DNA from: Candidatus Pacearchaeota archaeon | Lineage (GTDB): Archaea > Nanoarchaeota > Nanoarchaeia > Pacearchaeales > GW2011-AR1 | Direction of reading: 5' to 3' | NCBI GenBank assembly: GCA_002690445.1 | Contig: NZER01000335.1 | Location: 1-7,121 of the forward strand | Length of the DNA stretch: 7,121 nt | Position numbers and translations under genes: made by a program | Notes under the pieces: model-generated | What the model was told of the DNA's origin: nothing | The model's input: only the letters and a program-made list of their open reading frames with translations | Databases searched by the model: none | Part shown: one piece after another, positions 5,680 through 7,121 of the stretch | How the letters are laid out: each line of letters opens with the position of its first letter | Numbering within the stretch: position 1 is the stretch's first letter

Positions 5680-6783
5680 TTATAATTTAAATTTCTTAAA
5701 TTGATCCTTTTGAACATCTTGTTTAATTCCGCCTATAACATAACTTTCAATTTCTGTTTCTTGTGGTGCATTTTGTAATGACCTACTATTTAACCAATGG
5801 TCTGCCCAAGGCAATGGATTTGTCTTTTGGTCATATTGTGGGTCTAATCCAATTGCTTTCATTCTACGATTTGCCATATACTCTACATATTGGTGTAATA
5901 ATTTTTCTGATAAACCTATCATAGAACCTTTTGAAAATAAATGGGTTGCCCAACGTTTCTCTTGTCCTACTCCGTGTTCATACATTTTATAAACTTCTTT
6001 TTCTGTATCTCTCATCACTTTGTTCATAGTTTTATCGTGTTCTAATTCACGATAGTTGTTAAGTATTCTTTGTGTTATTAACAAATGTAAACTTTCATCC
6101 CTTGCAATTAATGAAAGTATTTTAGCAGAACCTTCTAACATTTTTAATTCACCAAAAGCAAATGAACAAGCAAAAGAAACATAAAATCTTAAACCTTCTA
6201 ATATATTAACTGTCATTAACGTTAAATATAATTTCTTTTTTAACTCATACATATCAACACTATCAGGTTTTAATGTCCATTTATAACCTAAATGCATTAA
6301 ATCATCATACGTTTGTGTAATACTATTTGCCCTACTTTCAATCTTTTCATCTGTAATAATAGTATCAAAAACTTCACTAGGGTCGGAATATAAATTCTTA
6401 ATAATGTATGTATAAGAGCGACTATGAATACTTTCCATAAAGTCCCAAGCGATTATACAACTTTCTAATTCAGGTATAGATACAAATGGTAAAAATGCCA
6501 AACAAGGACCTCGTCCTTGCACACTATCCATCATTGTTTGATATTTTAAATTAGATGTAAATATAAATTTACCTTGTTCAGATAAAACTTTATAATCTGC
6601 CATATCTTTTTGCAAAGATATTTCTTCAGGTCTCCAAAAATAACCTAATTGTCTTTGACAAAGTTTATCAAATATAGGATACTTCATATTATCATATCTT
6701 TGTACTTGTAAACTCTTACCAAAAAACATAGGTTGTTTTGTAAAGTCTAAATTCTTTTCTGTATTAAATACACTTCTAATCAT
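5680..6783 (-). CDS. nrdB: ribonucleoside-diphosphate reductase, small (beta) subunit, class I
   Basis: Holds the diiron (or dimetal) centre and tyrosyl radical that class I ribonucleotide reductase uses to make dNDPs from NDPs; it works with NrdA, which is outside the window. Counting from the ATG at 6783 (367 aa), the metal ligands are D86 (MMDSVQGR), E117 and H120 (MESIHSRSY), E196 (NILEGLRF), and E230 and H233 (ARDESLH), with radical tyrosine Y124. These match E. coli NrdB D84, E115, H118, E204, E238, H241 and Y122. The C-terminal tail, which docks on NrdA, is present and ends KKFKL. An ATG at 6813 would add ten residues, but 6783 gives the same distance to the PMFFG motif as in E. coli and an 8-bp overlap (ATGATTAG) with the preceding stop. 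Neither start has a visible Shine-Dalgarno. The gene would raise the dNTP supply for phage replication. Confidence 0.97.
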   Translation of the reverse strand: MIRSVFNTEKNLDFTKQPMFFGKSLQVQRYDNMKYPIFDKLCQRQLGYFWRPEEISLQKDMADYKVLSEQGKFIFTSNLKYQTMMDSVQGRGPCLAFLPFVSIPELESCIIAWDFMESIHSRSYTYIIKNLYSDPSEVFDTIITDEKIESRANSITQTYDDLMHLGYKWTLKPDSVDMYELKKKLYLTLMTVNILEGLRFYVSFACSFAFGELKMLEGSAKILSLIARDESLHLLITQRILNNYRELEHDKTMNKVMRDTEKEVYKMYEHGVGQEKRWATHLFSKGSMIGLSEKLLHQYVEYMANRRMKAIGLDPQYDQKTNPLPWADHWLNSRSLQNAPQETEIESYVIGGIKQDVQKDQFKKFKL

Positions 6784-7121
6784 TTTTTTGTTTGTAATGT
6801 TTGTGTGAATCATAATTTGGTTTAAGAAATCTACTATCGTTATCTATCGGTTCTAATTCGTCTTGTAATCTTTCTGATTCTGTTAACTCATAATGGTGGT
6901 TATCACTATCACCTGCTGTCCATTTACTTACATTATCTACACTATACTCTCTAGTAGATACTTTATAATCTGGTCTTCTTGGTTTACTAGGTGTTAATGA
7001 TTTATCATAAAACAAAACTCTATTATTAGGTTGAGCTGCAAAATGTCCATTATCTAATTTTATTATATTAAAAGATTTATGTTGACTTGGAGTTTCACTA
7101 TACCCTACATTGTTTTCTTTA
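6776..7121 (-). CDS. conserved-looking phage protein of unknown function, 5' end beyond window
   Basis: The frame is open from the right edge to a TAG at 6776-6778, giving at least 114 residues. The only start-like codon inside is a TTG at 7015, and no ATG occurs upstream of it in frame, so the true start probably lies beyond the window. The upstream part reads GYSETPSQHKSFNIIKLDNG, then HFAAQPNNRVLFYDKSL, which looks like a folded beta-rich segment. It is followed by a polar stretch rich in charged residues (YELTESERLQDELEPIDND) ending in KHYKQKND. I do not recognise a named family; I believe similar proteins occur beside nrdB in marine T4-like phages, but I cannot confirm that here. It overlaps nrdB by 8 bases, so a link to nucleotide metabolism is possible but unproven. 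Confidence 0.75.
   Translation of the reverse strand, partial: KENNVGYSETPSQHKSFNIIKLDNGHFAAQPNNRVLFYDKSLTPSKPRRPDYKVSTREYSVDNVSKWTAGDSDNHHYELTESERLQDELEPIDNDSRFLKPNYDSHKHYKQKND

Noticed and set aside
6503..6519. Perfect inverted repeat CAAGGAC-CTC-GTCCTTG
   Set aside because: It encodes the conserved QGRGPC part of nrdB and has no T-run on either side, so it is better explained by codons than by a terminator.

Overview
The window looks like a piece of a marine T4-like (tailed, myovirus-type) phage genome, probably a pelagiphage or cyanophage relative. The signs are a strongly AT-rich sequence, every gene on the minus strand, almost no intergenic DNA, start/stop overlaps at nearly every junction, and a phage DNA-metabolism set (class I ribonucleotide reductase small subunit, RuvC-fold resolvase, small zinc-ribbon protein) beside host-like sugar genes. 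The host assignment is inference; no hallmark structural gene is present.

Transcription runs from high to low coordinates. At the 5' (right) end are a conserved-looking protein of unknown function cut by the window edge (6776-7121), nrdB (5680-6783), a 65-residue zinc-ribbon protein (5468-5665) and a RuvC-like nuclease (4927-5493). This is the nucleotide and recombination block.

The middle (3879-4940) holds three small genes: an unknown protein with a short hydrophobic N-terminus, a ParB/sulfiredoxin-fold-like protein, and a compact SET-domain protein that resembles a protein lysine methyltransferase. These are the least expected genes here.

The left part (1-3895) is a sugar/glycan cassette: a GT-B-like transferase, GDP-mannose 4,6-dehydratase (gmd), a GT-A-like transferase with a DSD motif, a 72-residue unknown protein, a GT8-like transferase with a DCD motif, and the N-terminal 78 codons of a further gene cut by the left edge. 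Gmd would supply GDP-4-keto-6-deoxymannose, and the transferases could put a deoxysugar on a phage or host target. No GDP-fucose synthase, reductase or aminotransferase that would finish the sugar is in the window.

The genes form one tightly packed string. Five junctions are ATGA overlaps, two are 8-bp overlaps and one is TAATG; the only gap is 14 bases, between nrdB and the zinc-ribbon gene. Several starts were moved inward from the longest possible ORF because a purine-rich ribosome binding site or the overlap pattern favours an internal ATG. No tRNA, CRISPR array, insertion sequence, convincing terminator or T4-type late promoter (TATAAATA) was seen on the coding strand.
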